NCBI GenBank assembly: GCA_023653785.1
Contig: JAMKCH010057147.1
Coordinates: 1 to 64,000 of the forward strand
Direction of reading: 5' to 3'
DNA length: 64,000 bases
Source: Ophioderma brevispina
Taxonomy: Eukaryota > Echinodermata > Ophiuroidea > Amphilepidida > Ophiodermatidae
Of the stretch, positions 24,561 through 36,357 are shown one piece after another. Each line of letters opens with the position of its first letter. Position 1 is the first letter of the stretch. The position numbers and the translations under genes are program-made. The notes beneath the pieces were generated by a model that did not search any database, had not been told where the DNA came from, and saw only the letters and a list, made by a program, of their open reading frames with translations.

Positions 24561-27500
24561 ATATAATGTCAATGGTTTGTCTTCCGCTTGATTTTCTTCT
24601 ATTTTAAGCACCTGAAAACAAAGCGCTTCCTGGTCGCCAACTAGGGTTTTCAACCAATTTTTCATTATTTTGCAAATTTTATTGAATTTCGAACCATAGA
24701 CGATTTTTTCTGCAAATTTTCTCCCATAATGCAAGTTAATTTCTTGTCTTGAATCGCCTAGAGGCCTTTGCATTAGGTGCTATATTTCTGAAACAGAACA
24801 ATTTTCAACAAATTACCCTTAGATCAAATTTGACCATGTATCTCTAAACACACCACAAGACTTACTCGGTATGTGTCAGTCTGAACAACATTTGTGAATA
24901 CCCAGTTGTTTCTCTAAATAAATTAATGACATCAAATGTCCCCGATATAACATTTGATTTCTTACCCAACAACACCAATTATATCATTCTATGTAATAAT
25001 TTAGTGAATGCCCGATTGAACAAAGAAGCATTTTGACAATTTGATCAACAACTAAATCAAATGATCCTAGATATACCCCACATCAATCGCTCCATAACGG
25101 TCATTCTGAGCAACTTGCCAACTTCGGTGTATACCCAGTCATTTATATGCAAGAAACATTTCAAGAGAATTACCTTTGACCTCTTCCATGTGCTATGATG
25201 TCTTCCATCTTATGGAAGTCACCAAAGCAATTAAGATTGTCTTATCCAGGGTCTGATTTAATGGAGAGTATCTTGCTGTGTATCGTGCAGAAACATGGAA
25301 TATGAAGGAGCTCTAAGACAGGTGTGGCAGGAGATCATAGTCCTCCGGGCTCACAGTCCGGGAACAATTGTGAACAATAGGGCAATCGATTCAGTTGACT
25401 CTTCACGCAACATTAGTTTCACGCTTTATTCCGTTGTCGTCTATGGAGCCCGGACTATGATACCTGCCGGACCATGATTACTTTCACACCGGTTAAAATG
25501 GCACTTGTACTAGAAACCAAAACATCTCCTACAAGAAATATCCTACCAAACATACGACCTATGGCGATATACCGCCTCTCTATACAATCGTGGCACAAAC
25601 ATGACAAAGGAGAGTACAGTTCACTGGGCATGGCTTCTGAACCAAGGACCAGATTCTTCAACCTTTCTTATGTGAAAGTCCCATGTCCAAGTTTTACTTA
25701 GATAAAATTGGCCCTGGGGGCAGCAATTGCGGGATAACATGATATGACTTTGGTATACGAGAGGTCTCGCGGACCTCGACGGAACTTCGACGGAGGCAGA
25801 GAAGTAGGAAGAGGGTCACGAGATCACAAAAGAAGTATTTTGAAAAGCACTTTTCAACAATGACCTCTCATCCCTGAAAATCCCATATGACCCACTTCAT
25901 AAGGACCATTCGGGCAAATTTAACGAATGCTCAATTTCAGCACAAGAAGAAGCATTAAGTGTTTTAAACAATGACCCTAGATCTTGACTTGGTCTCGAAT
26001 TCCCTGCCTACGGATAAATAGTCCTAACAGTTTGTTTGCATCCGAGGCAAGTAACTCGCGTTACTAGTTTGAAACACTGATTTTCAGGAAATTAGTTTTC
26101 CTGATCAACTTGTTTTGAGAGGTTTTCCCCTAAAGTTTCTTGGGGGGAAAATTTGAAATATCGTTTTTTGTTTATAGGATATATCATCTTGTTGGTAGGG
26201 TAACTCGTTTAGGGTAGAATTAAAACCAAATTGAGCTGAATTGAAATACCGCGCGATTCCTCTGCCCTTGGCCCAATTACAACTTTTGAACCAATCAGCA
26301 AACACGTATACTAAAATGCGGAAGTGGACGTGATAGTAGTTCTGAACTCAGGAAGCACCTTGCAATATTCAGTGATTGTACCCACGCAAATAGTCAAAAA
26401 CATTGGCTTGAATTGATTTGGCCCTGACTCATACATACCTTGTAGGAGTTTATTAGAAGTATAAATGCGTCAAAAAAACCAGTAAATCTGGTGCAATTGG
26501 GCAGAAAAGGCCGACAAAATGCAGATGATAGCCCTTTCAGAACCCGAGGACGACCCGGGTGTCGGCCTCGGGTAGTCCAAGAGGAGCAAGCAGGCAGTAT
26601 CATGTATGTATTTATTGTCAAGTGTAATTTACTCGAATTTACTATAAAGAACTCAAAGAGGTCTTTTGAGTTTGTATACAAGCTTGAATTGCATTGATTG
26701 TAGTGGGTAGGTTCAACAGACGTTCGTGCACATTGACTTCGTTGTTAGGTTTAGTCTGTTCATAAGTCCTAGGGTTCTGCTGGCCTCAACTTAATTTCAA
26801 CCTGGTGCAAAAAGAAAAACACTCTTAAGGCAAATAACTGATATTTCAGTTTCAGTACTTTTATGTTTGAAAATAGTGATAATTTCACAATGAGCCTTGC
26901 ACACGATTGTTTATACTAGGACAATTCCTGCTGGAGGGGAATTGTATTTACTGCATGCTGCTAGTGAACTCAACTAACCTTTACCTTGGCCTACCTTACA
27001 TGTACACGCACGCCCAGATAATTCTTGGTTTTAGGTACAGAACTTGTAATGTTGCTTATAAAAATTTAAAAGCGTTTCCAGCACCAATCAAACAACACAC
27101 AAAAATATATTTTTACTGAATACACCTTGAAGTAATTTGTATATTAAAACATAAGTACCTCCCTTGTTTTATGTAAAAATGATATTTATTGACCTTTATA
27201 TGTATATGAGGCAAGTGTAATACTGTATTAATTAGGTATCATTAAATAATATATTCAAAATAGAAATCAGCATTTGGTATGTACTTCAATGTGAGACTAG
27301 TTTGAGACATATCAGATGGCTCCTGCTGTTGTTGTTGCTATACTTTCAAACTCATTTCAATTCTTCTCAGTTTAAAACTTTTTAATAATATCTGGTGTAT
27401 AGGCAAAATGTACCAATTGATCATATAAAGTGATTGCTGTTTGAAAGTACACATTTATTTTTTCAAGTGTATTCAAAATTTAAAGGAGTTAAATTTGTTC

Positions 27501-27680
27501 AACTGTTTCAAAATTAGAGAAAAACTGAACCTTACTCTAATTTATATACAACAAAGATATCTCACACCAATACAAGAATGATCTGGTACGCACCAGTGAT
27601 GGTGCTAATCAGAATTTAAGAGTATTGTTTACATGCAGTACAATTTATTGAAAGTTAACTGGTTTTATTTCCTTCTACAG
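24561..27680. other. Intergenic upstream of K2P gene 2, no gene recognised
   Basis: AT-rich, with short open frames on both strands. Around 25340-25470 the words CTCCGGGCTCACAGTCCGG and GAGCCCGGACTATG form a loose inverted pair. Frames of 60-106 codons at 25295-25701 and 26105-26697 match nothing I know. The promoter and any untranslated exon of gene 2 should lie in the distal part. Confidence 0.35.
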
Positions 27681-27708
27681 ACTAGAAGTCAGGGGGAAAA
27701 ACCTGAAG

Positions 27709-28012
27709 ATGGATTGGAAGAAGCTGACTATCTTAGCAGTGGTGTTCCATGTGTACTTAATATTTGGTGCAGCTGTCTTCCATTATCTGGAGAGGGGACA
27801 AGAGGATGATACTCGTCTTATGGTACGTCAGTTGAAAGAAGATGTCCTCAACAATTTCTCCTGCATCGATACTGACTCCCTTGAGAGAATCATTGAAGTG
27901 GTTGTCATGGCAGCCAACAATGGTATCAACCCTGCTGGCAATGTCACCAGTCCGTCCAACTGGGATTTTAGCAGTGCCTTTTTCTTCTCTGGTATAACAG
28001 TTACTACCATAG
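27709..28012 (+). CDS. K2P gene 2, exon 1 (M1, cap, pore helix 1), intact
   Basis: The ATG opens 101 codons plus one base, ending ATAG before GTAAAACT, the same phase and position as exon 1 of gene 1. It encodes M1 (about residues 5-27), the cap with NFS and NVT sequons and a cysteine at residue 52, and pore helix 1 ending FFFSGITVTTIG. Compared with gene 1 exon 1, the two share SPSNW and SAFFFSG and are clearly paralogous. An acceptor ending TTCCTTCTACAG lies at 27669-27680, 28 nt before the ATG, implying a 5' untranslated exon upstream. This exon has no disruption, unlike the following two. Confidence 0.85.
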
Positions 28013-28074
28013 GTAAAACTCAAGTTTAATATCTCCTTCCAAAAGGATCAAGTAAATAAACAGGGAGATAAACA

Positions 28075-28936
28075 TAGAGGAGGAGCAGAATATCATAGGG
28101 GCCTTATTTAAGGAGTTTGTTTACCTCCCACTACAGAAAAGGTTTAACCACTTTGGTAGTTAGTATGGACCCTCTACATTAATGCTAGGTAGGTAGTACT
28201 CTCAAATTGTGGTATCACTTTTTCAATAGGGGTCAATTTAAGTTTACACAGGGGTCAATTTTTTAAAGGCCCCAATCATGTTGAAATGTATGCTATATTG
28301 TCCATCTAATCATAAGGATACCAATTATGTATAGTTTGTACCACCTACCACCATTGGTTTTGGAGTTATAGGGTAAAATGACAAAAATGGTAAAAAAAAG
28401 TCAATCTCAATTTGTACAGGGGTCAACATTAAAAGTTAATCTGATTATATTTTAAATACTTGCAAATTATTGCCTGAGGCAAGAGGACTACTAAAAGTAT
28501 AGTTTTGATTATGTTATATGCTTACTTATGGAGATAAGGGTCAAAGAGGTCAACACCAATTAGATTATGTTGCCCTATGACCTATTTGTCACATAACTTC
28601 TTTCATTTTTTACCTAAATTGAAGCAACTTCTGATTTTTTTTTGGACTTTTTTACCATTTTAGCCATTTTTATCCTATAACTTCTCAAACCAATGGTCAT
28701 AGATGGTTTAAACTATACATTTTGGAATCCTTATGACTAGATGGACAATATGGCATACATTTCAACATGATTGGAAACTTAAATTAGCCCCTATTGAAAA
28801 AGTGATACTACAATTTGAGAGTACTACTGACCTAGCATTGATGTAGAGGGGCCATACTAACTACCAAAGGTGTTAAACCTTTTCTGTAGTGATGGGTAAA
28901 CGATGACATTTGACCTGGGTCCGTGCTCCTCCTCTA
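28075..28936. mobile_element. Foldback element, copy 2 (uninterrupted), in K2P gene 2 intron 1
   Basis: Perfect 13-bp termini TAGAGGAGGAGCA and its inverse at 28075 and 28936. Long arms hold CTACAGAAAAGGTTTAACC, GGTAGTTAGTATGG, AATCATGTTGAAATGTATG and the inverse of each. The centre is about 28440-28600. It is the same family as 5999-7005 and keeps the empty TA site that the other copy lost to an insertion. Confidence 0.8.
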
Positions 28937-29989
28937 ATATAATGAGTAGTTTGTCAATAATATTATTTTTTAATATAATCAATTTTAATGATCACACCTA
29001 CCTTTCTATTTCTTTGCTCTGAAATTTAAAATGTTCCTCCTCTCACTTACAAAATACCCTTGCAGAATTTTTTCTATCAAATGTATATCAAATGTGTATG
29101 AAAACTCCATCAAATTGCAATTTGATAGTTTTGATATATCAAAACTCTACCAAACCAGGTTTTAATAGAAATTTGCTAGTATAAAATATCTACCAAATCT
29201 ATCAAATATCTATAAAATATGAATTTTAATCGATATCAAATATCAATCAAATATTTAGATAACTATCAAATAACTATCAAATCTTGCTCTTTTTGATATC
29301 AATTTCTTCACATGGATTTAGTAATTTTACAATATATATTTTTTATCAAATTTCTATCAATTGGACTTGCTACTTTGATTGCTAATTTAGTGATGATATT
29401 CACTACTTCCTCACAATATCAATGCCACCTGGAATTGATTTTGTATTTCTGTATTTAACCCCTCTGCATTTTGTTAAAGATTTCAAGGATCTACCTGGGT
29501 GGCTTCCTTTTATCACTAACCTGCTCTTTCCAATCCTCATGTGATCCTAACCGTGCTCTAAACCAGACACTAACCTGCTCTAACTGATCTTTCCAATGCT
29601 CAGCAAGAGGCTGACTACAAACAATTTTAAAATGATAAAAAGGGTCCAATGATAAGCCTAGCTCAAAAGACCTTTATTGGCGATAAAATTCACCTTTTGA
29701 ACATTTTCCTATTGTTTCATTTTTAATTGGAATCATTAATTCTACTTTTGTGTGAATCAAATCCTCCAATTCACAAATAGCTATGAACTGTATCTGTGTG
29801 TGCATGAATAATGTTACAAAAATACAATACTTATTCCTGAAGCAATAGCAATATTTACCAGGAAATATAGTGTTATAATCATAATGGTAAATAAAACAAC
29901 GCCTTGATTATCAGGTCTTCTTCTAGTGTGTCCACATGTCATTAGTAATGAGCTTGTGGTGGTGTCAGGATCTTCCAAATGAGTAAGCC

Positions 29990-30365
29990 GTAATGGACTG
30001 CATGTACCATGATACGGACGCTCCATAACATGTCCCACTTTTTTGAGACGTGGGGGCAGATTGGGAACAGCCAGGGGTTTACACCCTACTCTTTATTCGC
30101 CCACTGCTGCGATTGTACATGTACAGTTGTGACTCTCTTACACGGGGCCGATGGCTTAACGTACCTCCAAAGGATGGGATGCTTTCCCATGATTCATTTG
30201 CCCAATTCCAAGTGAACGTGGAGGAGACGTGGTATATTCCAATAGCTCGTTATACAGATTAAACCAGAATTGAGCACCCGAATAATCCCAGCAAGTGACC
30301 CCAACGAGATTCGAACCCGGAGTTTTTTTTGATCGATTTGTGTTTGACGACAGGCATAGGTTCAA
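29990..30365 (-). mobile_element. Possible SINE with tRNA-type B box, in K2P gene 2 intron 1
   Basis: On the minus strand GGGTTCGAATC (about 30308-30318) matches the pol III B-box pattern, and about 300 bp of GC-richer sequence follows toward 29990. No clear A box was found, so the call is tentative. Confidence 0.4.
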
Positions 30366-30443
30366 GTTTCAGTGAGTGACAACAAAATAGATAACAAAGA
30401 CAGGTATTTTATAATTTTATAATATTGAGCTTCTTTTTTTCAG

Positions 30444-30780
30444 GTTATGGACACATATCTCCCACTACACGTAACAGGCCGACCTTTTCATCATTCTTGC
30501 CTAAATCGGCATTCCTTGCCTGAGGTATTATGCTCACGGAATTGGTGGGAAAAACTTAGGCAATCTTACAGATGGATTCGAAACCATTCGAAGCAAGCTC
30601 AAGACGAAGTGGCAAGCGTGGTTTTCCATCTACTTATAATTGGAGGATCTATGTGTGTGTTTTCATTCCCCCCCCCCCAATTTCAGCCATAATATTCCAT
30701 CTATGAAGATTGGAGTTACCCAGGCTGGTACTACTGTTTTGTAACACTCACTACTATAGGATTTGGAGATTTTGTTGTTG
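30444..30780 (+). pseudogene. K2P gene 2, exon 2 (filter 1, M2, M3, filter 2), frame-disrupted
   Basis: The acceptor TTTTTTTCAG precedes GTTATGG and the donor GTAAGAAT follows, so the exon is 337 nt against 336 in gene 1. Pieces of the family are readable but lie in different frames: GYGHISPTT in the entry frame, IGIP and GIGGK to KTKWQAW in a second, then LIIGGSMC and EDWSYPGWYYCF to TTIGFGDFVV in a third. In the entry frame a TGA at 30521 would end the protein about 25 codons in. TAA also occurs at 30502 in the second frame and near 30690 in the third. An 11-base C-run at 30668-30678 sits where family members have an aliphatic M3 segment. At least two frameshifts are needed. Since the net length differs by only one base, uncorrected sequence indels are a serious alternative to true decay. 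Confidence 0.75.
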
Positions 30781-30907
30781 GTAAGAATTCCATCCTCATC
30801 ACAAGTTCACATGCAATGGCATCTGTGAGATGTTTATGCATAAAGATATTCATTTTGGTGCCAAAGGAGGTGTCCAGACAACCAAACTGAATTTGGGAGA
30901 TAATTAA

Positions 30908-31266
30908 AGGGGCCATTTCGTGCTTCCAGCACCTTCTGTTTTATTCATGGTTCACTAGTAGATATCCTTGAGGAAACATTATTCACAAAAATTTAGTTGA
31001 TTCCAATCTTGCGGGTTTTGAGTGTTATGAGGAATTGCTGTTCCCACGGTCCTCCCATGAGGTCACTGTTGCTCTAATTTCTGTCGTTATGGACAGAACC
31101 GACAGAAAGTACAAAAATTGCAAAATTCTTCCAGACGGCCGATTCCGATATTTGCACGGAAGTTAGGTAGGTACACATGGATATTACAGGCTAACGGGTC
31201 AGATGATTTATAAAAATCTAATTTTTTTTAGAAGTCGGGGACATGTTGTGGATACGAAATGCCCCT
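30908..31266. mobile_element. TTAA-flanked miniature element, AGGGGCATTTCGTG family, copy 1
   Basis: A 359-bp element with TTAA at 30904-30907 and 31267-31270. Termini are AGGGGCCATTTCGTG and the inverse ACGAAATGCCCCT. It is homologous to 61221-61534 and 62076-62424 (shared CACCTTCTGTTTTATTCAT and GATATCCTTGAG). TTAA duplication is characteristic of piggyBac-type transposition. Lies in K2P gene 2 intron 2. Confidence 0.75.
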
Positions 31267-31650
31267 TTAACAAACAGTATTTTGAATAAAACAAGTGAAA
31301 AATTGTTGATTTAAGCTGGGGAGAAAGTGTGGTTGTATGTGAGAAAAAAAAAAATAGCATTTGTAAACTAGTTTTAAATGCTATCACCAAAAAGCAACTC
31401 AAATGAATGAATATATATTAAAAAACAGTTTTCAGTTTATTGTACGACCATTCTCTCTGTGCTCATTTTAATTTTCAAAACATTTTACTCTACCACTTTA
31501 CATTGGGAGTGAGTAAGGTAGTCATCGAAATGTGGGTAGTGGTAGTAGTTGGTGTTGTTTGTATGTAACTACCAGATAAGCATGTGTGTTATACATTCCT
31601 AGAAGCCTAAGATTCTAAGACCTATATCTAAGAATCTAAGACCTAAGGAC

Positions 31651-32033
31651 CAGTGGCGTAACCAGATTTTTTTTTTTCAGGGGCGCACACACATTCTCGG
31701 GGGGGGGGGGGGGGCCAAGAATCAGGGGCAACGTACTGTACACAGTGCCAAATGGCATAACGTCGGGCGTAAAGAGAAATTGTAATTTTATACTTTTATT
31801 ATATTTATATACTCTAGCACTGCATTCAGTACCTTAGGCGCCCCTAAATCAACCAATTAGCTTATATTAAAAATTTGTTAGATAGTATAATATATAGCCC
31901 TATGTGGTTTTATATTCAATTGCACATGTGCCGGAAAAATCATAATTTTTCAGGGCGGGGGCAAGATTCGCCACAGGGAATCTTGTCCTCTTCCCCCATC
32001 CCACCTGCCCCCCCCCCCTGGTTATGCCCACTG
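31651..32033. mobile_element. hAT-like miniature element (CAGTGGCGTAACCAG ends), copy in K2P intron
   Basis: Begins CAGTGGCGTAACCAG and ends CTGGTTATGCCCACTG, with G-runs near the left end and C-runs near the right end, 383 bp. The flanks resemble an imperfect 8-bp duplication (CTAAGGAC and CTAACAAC) if the right boundary is moved one base. Same family as the well-bounded copies at 42168-43726 and 60356-60564. Confidence 0.7.
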
Positions 32034-32157
32034 CCTAACAACCTATAAAAACTAAATTATAAAATATTGGCATCAAAATGACATTTTAAGCAATATGAAA
32101 AATGTCTTATTATTAAATTGTGAGCGTGCTGTAACTTGTCTGAAATTCACCAATAAC

Positions 32158-32430
32158 ATTTTGGCCCCAAAAAGTTAGGGTCTTAGGTTTTGTAGTTGAG
32201 TAAGGTCCAACTACAAACCTAAGACCCTGTGTATTAAATTCCACTAATATACATTTTGGCACAAAAAAGTTAAGGTCTTAGTTTTGTAGTTGATTAAGAG
32301 TCTATCTACAAACTAAAGACCCTGTCTCAAATTCCAAGAAAATGATTTGGCACAAAACAGTTATGGTCTTAGTTTTGTAGTTGACCCATATCCAACGACA
32401 AAACTAAGACCCTGTATCAAAGTCCCACTA
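32158..32430. repeat. Tandem array of three stem-loop units
   Basis: Three units of about 91-95 bp each hold an inverted pair GGTCTTAGTTTTGTAGTTG and CAACTACAAAACTAAGACC (with variants), at 32178-32228, 32273-32322 and 32364-32413. Between them is a spacer with TTTGGCACAAAA. Stems are about 20 bp with loops of about 10 bp. A related GGTCTT copy follows at about 32450. Confidence 0.75.
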
Positions 32431-32793
32431 TGCCAAAATGTTATGGTCTTTGGTGCCAAAGTGTAATTACATTTTCCCAATTCGGCCCCACCCCTTGGAA
32501 TTTGTCTTGTTACAGCCAATGCAAATGAAATAAATAAGCTACCGGTTATTTTGTTTCTATAAAGGTGCTTAAAATGAATGACGAAAACACTCATGAATAT
32601 TTAAATTATGGTAGTTACAATTTTGACAATTACCGTTTGCATTGCAAAAAATGACAAAAAAGGCAATAGAACAAAAGCATGCATAAACTTTTTTGCAAAT
32701 GAGACAAACCTTATTTCTAGCAAGTTGCACATTGTTTCAAATTCACTACAAATTTTGGCCTTCACGTAAGCTTGTTTAACATGGAGTTACCAT

Positions 32794-33033
32794 CAGGGGC
32801 GTGGCCAGCTTTTTTCAGGGGGGTCAAAGGGGGGTGGACACATATTATTTTCCGGGGGCAAGCATCTTATATTAAAAATGTTTTTAATGACAGTTTTCAC
32901 TGTAAATTGGCAGAATTGTGTTGCAGAAAGAAAGAAAATCACGAATTCCACAGAGGGCAAGAGGAGGGGGAGGTCAGATTCCCCACAAAGGGGCAGTTAC
33001 CCCCGCCCCCTTTTTTTCCCGGTTTACACCCTG
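32794..33033. mobile_element. hAT-like miniature element, divergent copy
   Basis: Starts CAGGGGCGTGGCCAGC and ends CCCGGTTTACACCCTG, with the same G-run, TTTTCACTGTAAATTGGC interior and C-run layout as the 60356-60564 copy. No clear 8-bp duplication. Confidence 0.6.
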
Positions 33034-33099
33034 AGATCATTCAAGGGGATACCCCATTTTGGTAAATCTATTTGAAATCAATACCCCCTGTGGACAATT

Positions 33100-34075
33100 C
33101 AGAGTATAGATGCCAAATGGAATAGTAGTCCGGTGCTGACCAATATGACTTGAAGCAAGCGTCCAAACCAAATGTTTTGATGGTCTAGGCAACATTGGAC
33201 CTGCTGATTCCAATTCTGGATGATGCCACTTTGGCACCATTGGGCAATTCGAGTTATTGAGGTCACATAAAGGGATTAAATTTCAAAAAAAGTAAAATTT
33301 GTAAATGTTTCAGTTGGATTTGAAATATGTTAGAAGTGTTATCTATTCCTAAGGTTAAAAAAAGGTATAGTTTGCTATACCTGCAACCGTTGTGTTTACC
33401 ATACAGACCCCCAAAAGGTGTTCAAGGTCATTCATGGGATTAAATATTTACAATCGATCCGATTTGTTTAAATTGGCTTTCAAAGTGTTCGTATGGGAAT
33501 GTTAATAAAACAGAAATACCAGTTACCTCATGTCAATCATTGCTAAGGTATCTAACAGAGAATAAAATGATTAACCCCCCATAGACCCTGTGGACCCTTT
33601 CCATATTTAACCCTTATTTATACCACAAATGTCCAACTAAGTGTGTAACCTATATTTGAATCATTAATATCAAACAGGAATGAGAATTTGAGCCCATTTT
33701 GAAAAGAATTTGTGCATCTAAATTGTGTACCCCCAGGAGACCTGAACAATTTTAGACTTGATGTGTTAAAGTAAATGTCCTGGATATAGCAAACTATACT
33801 TTGTTTAATTCCATAGGACCAGATGAACTTGACTATTCACCTTTTAACCCTTATGAAGCATTTACAAATTGTACCCCTGTTAATTTACCCCCCTACCCTA
33901 TCTCCAGAAATGCTCAAGGATGCCAAAGTGGCATCATCCAGAATTAGATCAGTAAGTCAATCTTGCCTAGAAACCAATCAAAAATATTTGTGTGGACTCT
34001 TCGAAGGGTCACAGCAAGAGTTTTGGGGCCGAGCACCAGACAGACTAAGCCAATTTGGCAGATTTACATTTGAAA
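33100..34075. mobile_element. Large foldback element
   Basis: CCAATTCTGGATGATGCCAC at about 33208 returns inverted near 33935, and the similarity extends outward through the CTAGGCAA words to about 33110 and 34075. Inside, ATAGTTTGCTATACC near 33367 pairs with the inverse near 33788. Arms about 400 bp. It probably contributes to the expansion of K2P gene 2 intron 2. Confidence 0.65.
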
Positions 34076-34219
34076 CACACACCATATAGTGTGAAAGATA
34101 GGTTTAGCATTTTCAAAACCTTGGTATGATTGAATTCACATTCTGTCATTGTTTAGTTTTTATAAAAGAGAAACATTTCATAATACTTTTGTCATTATAT
34201 GCAATACTTTCAAAAATAA

Positions 34220-34690
34220 GGTGTAAGTAACTTAGAACCTTTTTTGTCTTTTACATGGTCTTTTAACTGTCCTATGAATGGTGTCCAAAAATGTTCTTTG
34301 AGCTCCCACGAAACCTTTTTGGTTCTTTAAAGAATCATTTCGGTTTTTAATACCCAAATTAGGTTTCATCAAAATATCATCTCCGATTAGCATTTATGCC
34401 CCTTCTTGGAATGGTTAAGAATCTTTTTTTGATCCAAGAACCCTTCAATCAAAAGCATGGCATACCGATGAATCGAGTCAGGAGGGGGGCCAATTCCCCA
34501 AGTTGGCATTGGGCATAAAATTCCCCATCCCGACCCTAGCCCTTTTCCAACCCTCCCCCACCCTTTCAGTAAATGCCTGTGAACAAAAGGTTCTAAACTA
34601 TCGTGTAAAGGGTCTGGTAAAGCTGTAAAAGGTTTCTTCAAAGAACCAAAGAGAGGTTCTTCAGAGCTTACAGAAATGTCGTAGCTCTTT
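34220..34690. mobile_element. AGAACCTTTT-type inverted repeat element
   Basis: TTAGAACCTTTTTTG and TTTTTGGTTCTTTAAAGAA at 34230-34340 have inverted partners (CAAAGAACCAAAGAGAGGTTC) at about 34638-34665. It is bordered downstream by a TTGCAGTGTA motif at 34769-34778 that resembles TA-type transposon ends. Boundaries uncertain. Confidence 0.45.
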
Positions 34691-34815
34691 ATATGCCATT
34701 ATGGGGGGGAAGAGTTCGGTGTAGTGGACAAAAAGGTTTATAAGTTAATTCTTTGTTTCCACTTTCTTGCAGTGTATTAAATGGTTTTACATTATTCTTT
34801 GTTTTTATTGTGCAG

Positions 34816-35150
34816 ATCAAAAATCCGGAAATCGACTACCCAGAAATATATGTTTTGATGGGGTGTAACTCTTTTGGATTATATTTGGATTAGCTTATCT
34901 CGCCCTTATCATTCAGCAAATTGGTAAAATCCTTGCATCAACTGGCAAATTAGTGCAAGAGAGAGTATCAACAACTGTATCCTCCGTAGCAACCGCTTCC
35001 ATGGCAACTGGACGAGTGGTGCATGAAAAGATTCAACAGATATCACACATCAAGGAAACTATATTCAATTTAGTGATTCCTGCATCGTCAGAAGTGACGA
35101 ACAGGATGGACATCCTAAGAACAGTGAAAAAGAACCTCGTAAGAGGGTGA
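34816..35150 (+). pseudogene. K2P gene 2, exon 3 (M4 and C-terminal tail), frame-disrupted at start
   Basis: The acceptor ends TTGTGCAG. The expected NPEIDYPEIY segment is read only if one A of a five-A run is skipped. The M4 helix (FWIIFGLAYLALIIQQIG) begins after a further one-base shift near 34863. From about 34873 to the TGA at 35148-35150 the reading frame is open for about 90 codons: the rest of M4, then a Ser/Thr/Val-rich and basic tail that differs from gene 1's acidic tail. Two indels in the first 60 bases, one in a homopolymer, leave open whether this is a pseudogene or sequence error. Confidence 0.7.
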
Positions 35151-35920
35151 AAAAAGAAACAGAAAAAACTCCCTGGAATAGAGATTACTGTGGCAGATGA
35201 GAAACTCAATGTGATTTGTTGTAACTGAATTTTAATGAAAAAACACTGAATGAAATGGACAATTATTTAGTGGACTTACAAGACAAGAACGAAACCTGAA
35301 AGTAACAACCATCTGCAATCTCTGTTGCACATGAAAATTATGTGGAATTGAAGAAGCTAAAAGAGTCATAACAACAGAGAATTAACAAGGTGTCATGATC
35401 AGTATGAAATAATTATAGTCTGAGGGATTATGAAGTGGTTTATTTTTGTGAGTACTGTTGAGCACGTTTAAAACTGACCATAAATGGGCCATAACAATTT
35501 AAAAACTAATCTGCAGCTGGGACCCAAATGTGCAAATAACTGTAAAAAATGGTCATTTTACTGTTGTGAATTAATCCCGCTGCCAGTTAAAAATTTTTTA
35601 ATGATTATTTTTAACAGTGTGCTATTGCTTTCTGCTTCCTTCCCGGGCTATTCTTAATGTCCCTAGTGTGCTAAACACTAAATTGGTGAAAAAAATACTC
35701 ATTCAATTGACAATGTTGTCCCTAATTAAGGTTTGATCAAAGGTTTTAAGCGGGGTTTTACTTTGTCATGGGCAAAGTTGGCAATAACAATGTTTGATAG
35801 CCCATATTCCGTGAGTAGTTATAACTGTATCGAATGAGGTGTGGTGTGGAACCAGATACACTGCCGTACTGCTCAGGCACTACCCCATCCTGTTACTGAA
35901 CCTAATGCGATATACATTTT
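35151..35920. other. 3' flank of K2P gene 2
   Basis: Follows the stop of the gene 2 tail. No clear AATAAA near the stop. No other feature recognised. Confidence 0.3.
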
Positions 35921-36357
35921 GGATTTTGGTCGGGTACCCAATGCTCGTTCCAAAAAAAGCATGACTAGCTACAAATGTGACTACTGCTACCTACTAGGGG
36001 TAATCAAATTCACAATAACAAGTTCTAGTCTTATAGGGGTATCAAATCAGTTGTGATTGTGTACTGGTTCAATGAATACAAATAGGAAAAATTAACCTAA
36101 CTAACCTATAGCAAAATACTTTTGTGTAATATGTTCTTGCAGAGCACGGTGTTATTTTCTTTTATATTGGCTATTTGAAAGGTAATTTTTTTAATTCTGT
36201 ATTGAAACAAGGGTATACAGTTCATTGCAATTGGTCCTGTTACTCGGGAGGGGTAATATTTCACTAAAGTAGTATAATTTCACGAAAAACTTGTCATATT
36301 AGGGTCCCTTTCAGAACCCCTGGAACGAGCATGGGTACCCAACCGAGCAAAATCCAA
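35921..36357. repeat. Inverted repeat with 30-bp arms
   Basis: GGATTTTGGTCGGGTACCCA with ATGCTCGTTCC at the left returns as GGAACGAGCATGGGTACCCA with ACCGAGCAAAATCC at the right. The spacer is about 370 bp. Probably a miniature transposon; target duplication not resolved. Confidence 0.55.

Larger units (their letters stand above)
28013..30443 (+). other. Intron 1 of K2P gene 2
   Basis: About 2.4 kb between filter-1 exon halves. It contains the foldback element at 28075-28936, an AT-rich stretch with many TATCAAA-like words at about 29066-29360, and a SINE-like segment at about 29990-30365. Nothing coding is seen. Confidence 0.7.
30781..34815 (+). other. Intron 2 of K2P gene 2
   Basis: About 4.0 kb, against 0.83 kb for the matching intron of gene 1. 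The expansion is explained by insertions described separately: a TTAA-flanked element, two hAT-like elements, a tandem hairpin array, a large foldback at 33100-34075 and an AGAACC-rich inverted repeat at about 34220-34690. Confidence 0.65.

Noticed and set aside
32158..32430. CRISPR-like array
   Set aside because: Only three units with internal inverted repeats and diverged spacers in a eukaryotic intron; a tandem hairpin repeat explains it.
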